The notes beneath the pieces are model-generated. The model ran no database searches, was not told the DNA's origin, and worked only from the letters and a program-made list of their open reading frames with translations. The position numbers were made by a program, and so were the translations under genes. From the NCBI RefSeq assembly GCF_001424405.1, contig NZ_LMPS01000001.1, positions 555,999 through 619,998 on the forward strand: a DNA stretch of 64,000 nucleotides, read 5' to 3'. Position 1 is the stretch's first letter, and each line of letters begins with the position of its first letter. This document shows positions 63,413-64,000 of this stretch, in pieces. Origin of the DNA: Dyadobacter sp. Leaf189. GTDB lineage: Bacteria; Bacteroidota; Bacteroidia; Cytophagales; Spirosomataceae.

Positions 63413-64000
63413 TTAACCCCAGATCGCACGTACAAACCGGTCTTTTCCATTGATATCGCGCAGGATTTCAACGTTCCGGTAGTTTCTTTCTTCAAATACC
63501 TCTTTTGTTTCCGTCCCGAAGTGCTCATTGATTTCTACGTAGCATTTTCCGGCTGGTTTCAGGTAATGTGTTCCAAAATCGGCAATTGCCTTGTAAAACA
63601 GCAAGGGATCGCTGTCCTCTACAAACAATGCTTCGTGGGGTTCGAAGCGAAGTACATTCGGCCGCATATGTTCCTGCTCGGAGTAGGTCACGTAGGGTGG
63701 GTTGCTTACAATGCAGTCAAACTGAGGGATATCTCCTGACAATGGAAGTGTCATGTTGAGCATATCCTGCTTGGCAAATTTTACATCCGCAATCAGCTGC
63801 CGTGCATTTTCCTTTGCCACTTCAAGCGCCTCGTCAGAAACATCCCAGGCGTGAACGGATACGTGCGGCAGGAAGCGCGCGAGCACAATGGCGATACAGC
63901 CGCTGCCCGTGCCGATATCCAGGATAGAAATGTCTTTATCTGGCTCCGCGTAGTCGCGCGTTACCATTCTTACCAGCTCTTCAGTCTCCGGCCGGGGGAT
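63413..64000 (-). CDS. prmC: Peptide chain release factor N5-glutamine methyltransferase, 5' end outside window
   Basis: SAM-dependent enzyme that methylates the GGQ glutamine of release factors. Translation continues past the Met at 63967 to the window edge, with PRPETEELVR in frame, the conserved segment preceding the methyltransferase domain. Motif I is ILDIGTGSGCIAIVLARFLP; the catalytic motif NPPY is in IVSNPPYVTYSEQEHM; RFEPHEALFVEDSDPLLFYK follows. About 195 C-terminal residues are visible and the N-terminal helical domain is missing beyond 64000. Confidence 0.94.
   Translation of the reverse strand: MPRPETEELVRMVTRDYAEPDKDISILDIGTGSGCIAIVLARFLPHVSVHAWDVSDEALEVAKENARQLIADVKFAKQDMLNMTLPLSGDIPQFDCIVSNPPYVTYSEQEHMRPNVLRFEPHEALFVEDSDPLLFYKAIADFGTHYLKPAGKCYVEINEHFGTETKEVFEERNYRNVEILRDINGKDRFVRAIWG

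Noticed and set aside
62954..63739. 261-codon plus-strand frame spanning two genes
   Set aside because: Antisense to the MoxR ATPase and prmC, both with complete motifs.

Overview
The window reads as chromosome of a Bacteroidota bacterium, most likely a soil or plant-associated cytophagalean of the Dyadobacter type. The grounds are a SusC/SusD pair, large TonB-dependent receptors with an N-terminal carboxypeptidase-like domain, many secreted lipoproteins, ThuA/Gfo-Idh-MocA sugar genes, DUF families typical of the phylum, and weak or absent Shine-Dalgarno sites. The genus is an inference; no rRNA or other marker settles it.

Layout. 0-6.5 kb: the end of an APC permease followed by secreted M28 and M61 peptidases, a VapBC-like toxin-antitoxin pair and an M24 aminopeptidase. 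6.6-17.5 kb: a SusD-SusC uptake pair closed by a strong terminator and preceded by a giant ThuA/dehydrogenase/cupredoxin lipoprotein, then a palindromic repeat cluster and a DPP-IV-like peptidase. 17.6-19.9 kb: an AT-rich accessory patch with small uncertain ORFs, a frameshifted small gene and a coupled DUF1828/DUF6978-like pair. 20-26.6 kb: GH30, an NRAMP-type transporter and a fused 5-oxoprolinase. 26.6-35.7 kb: a small antitoxin-like gene, an AraC regulator, a C-terminally truncated GH43, a second ThuA/dehydrogenase/cupredoxin giant, a Gfo/Idh oxidoreductase, a GNAT and a GH125 mannosidase. 36-38.7 kb: a TlpA-like protein, small hypotheticals, a DUF6934-like gene with a 51-residue partner, and a decayed HTH gene. 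38.7-45.8 kb: a PepSY/TonB siderophore module, a TIM-barrel isomerase, an AraC regulator and a HigBA pair. 46-59.5 kb: Gfo/Idh, ThuA, an SDR with mannonate dehydratase, then a tight five-gene operon (PfkB-HAD fusion, two propeller/helical-domain paralogues around a sialidase-fold protein, DUF3748). 60-64 kb: housekeeping genes (ECF sigma factor, lgt, yidD, a moxR-like ATPase, prmC).

How it fits together. Most of the window deals with capturing and processing glycans and glycosides. SusCD and secreted hydrolases act outside; ThuA, Gfo/Idh and TIM-barrel enzymes suggest oxidation chemistry on sugars (3-keto intermediates, inferred); UxuA plus the SDR would route fructuronate through mannonate to 2-keto-3-deoxygluconate. 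The operon at 50.6-59.5 kb is the best candidate for an uncharacterised system: two paralogous exported propeller proteins, an exported Asp-box propeller and a cytoplasmic kinase-phosphatase fusion are made together. Several accessory patches carry toxin-antitoxin genes and decayed small genes. One palindromic repeat family sits in at least four intergenic gaps.
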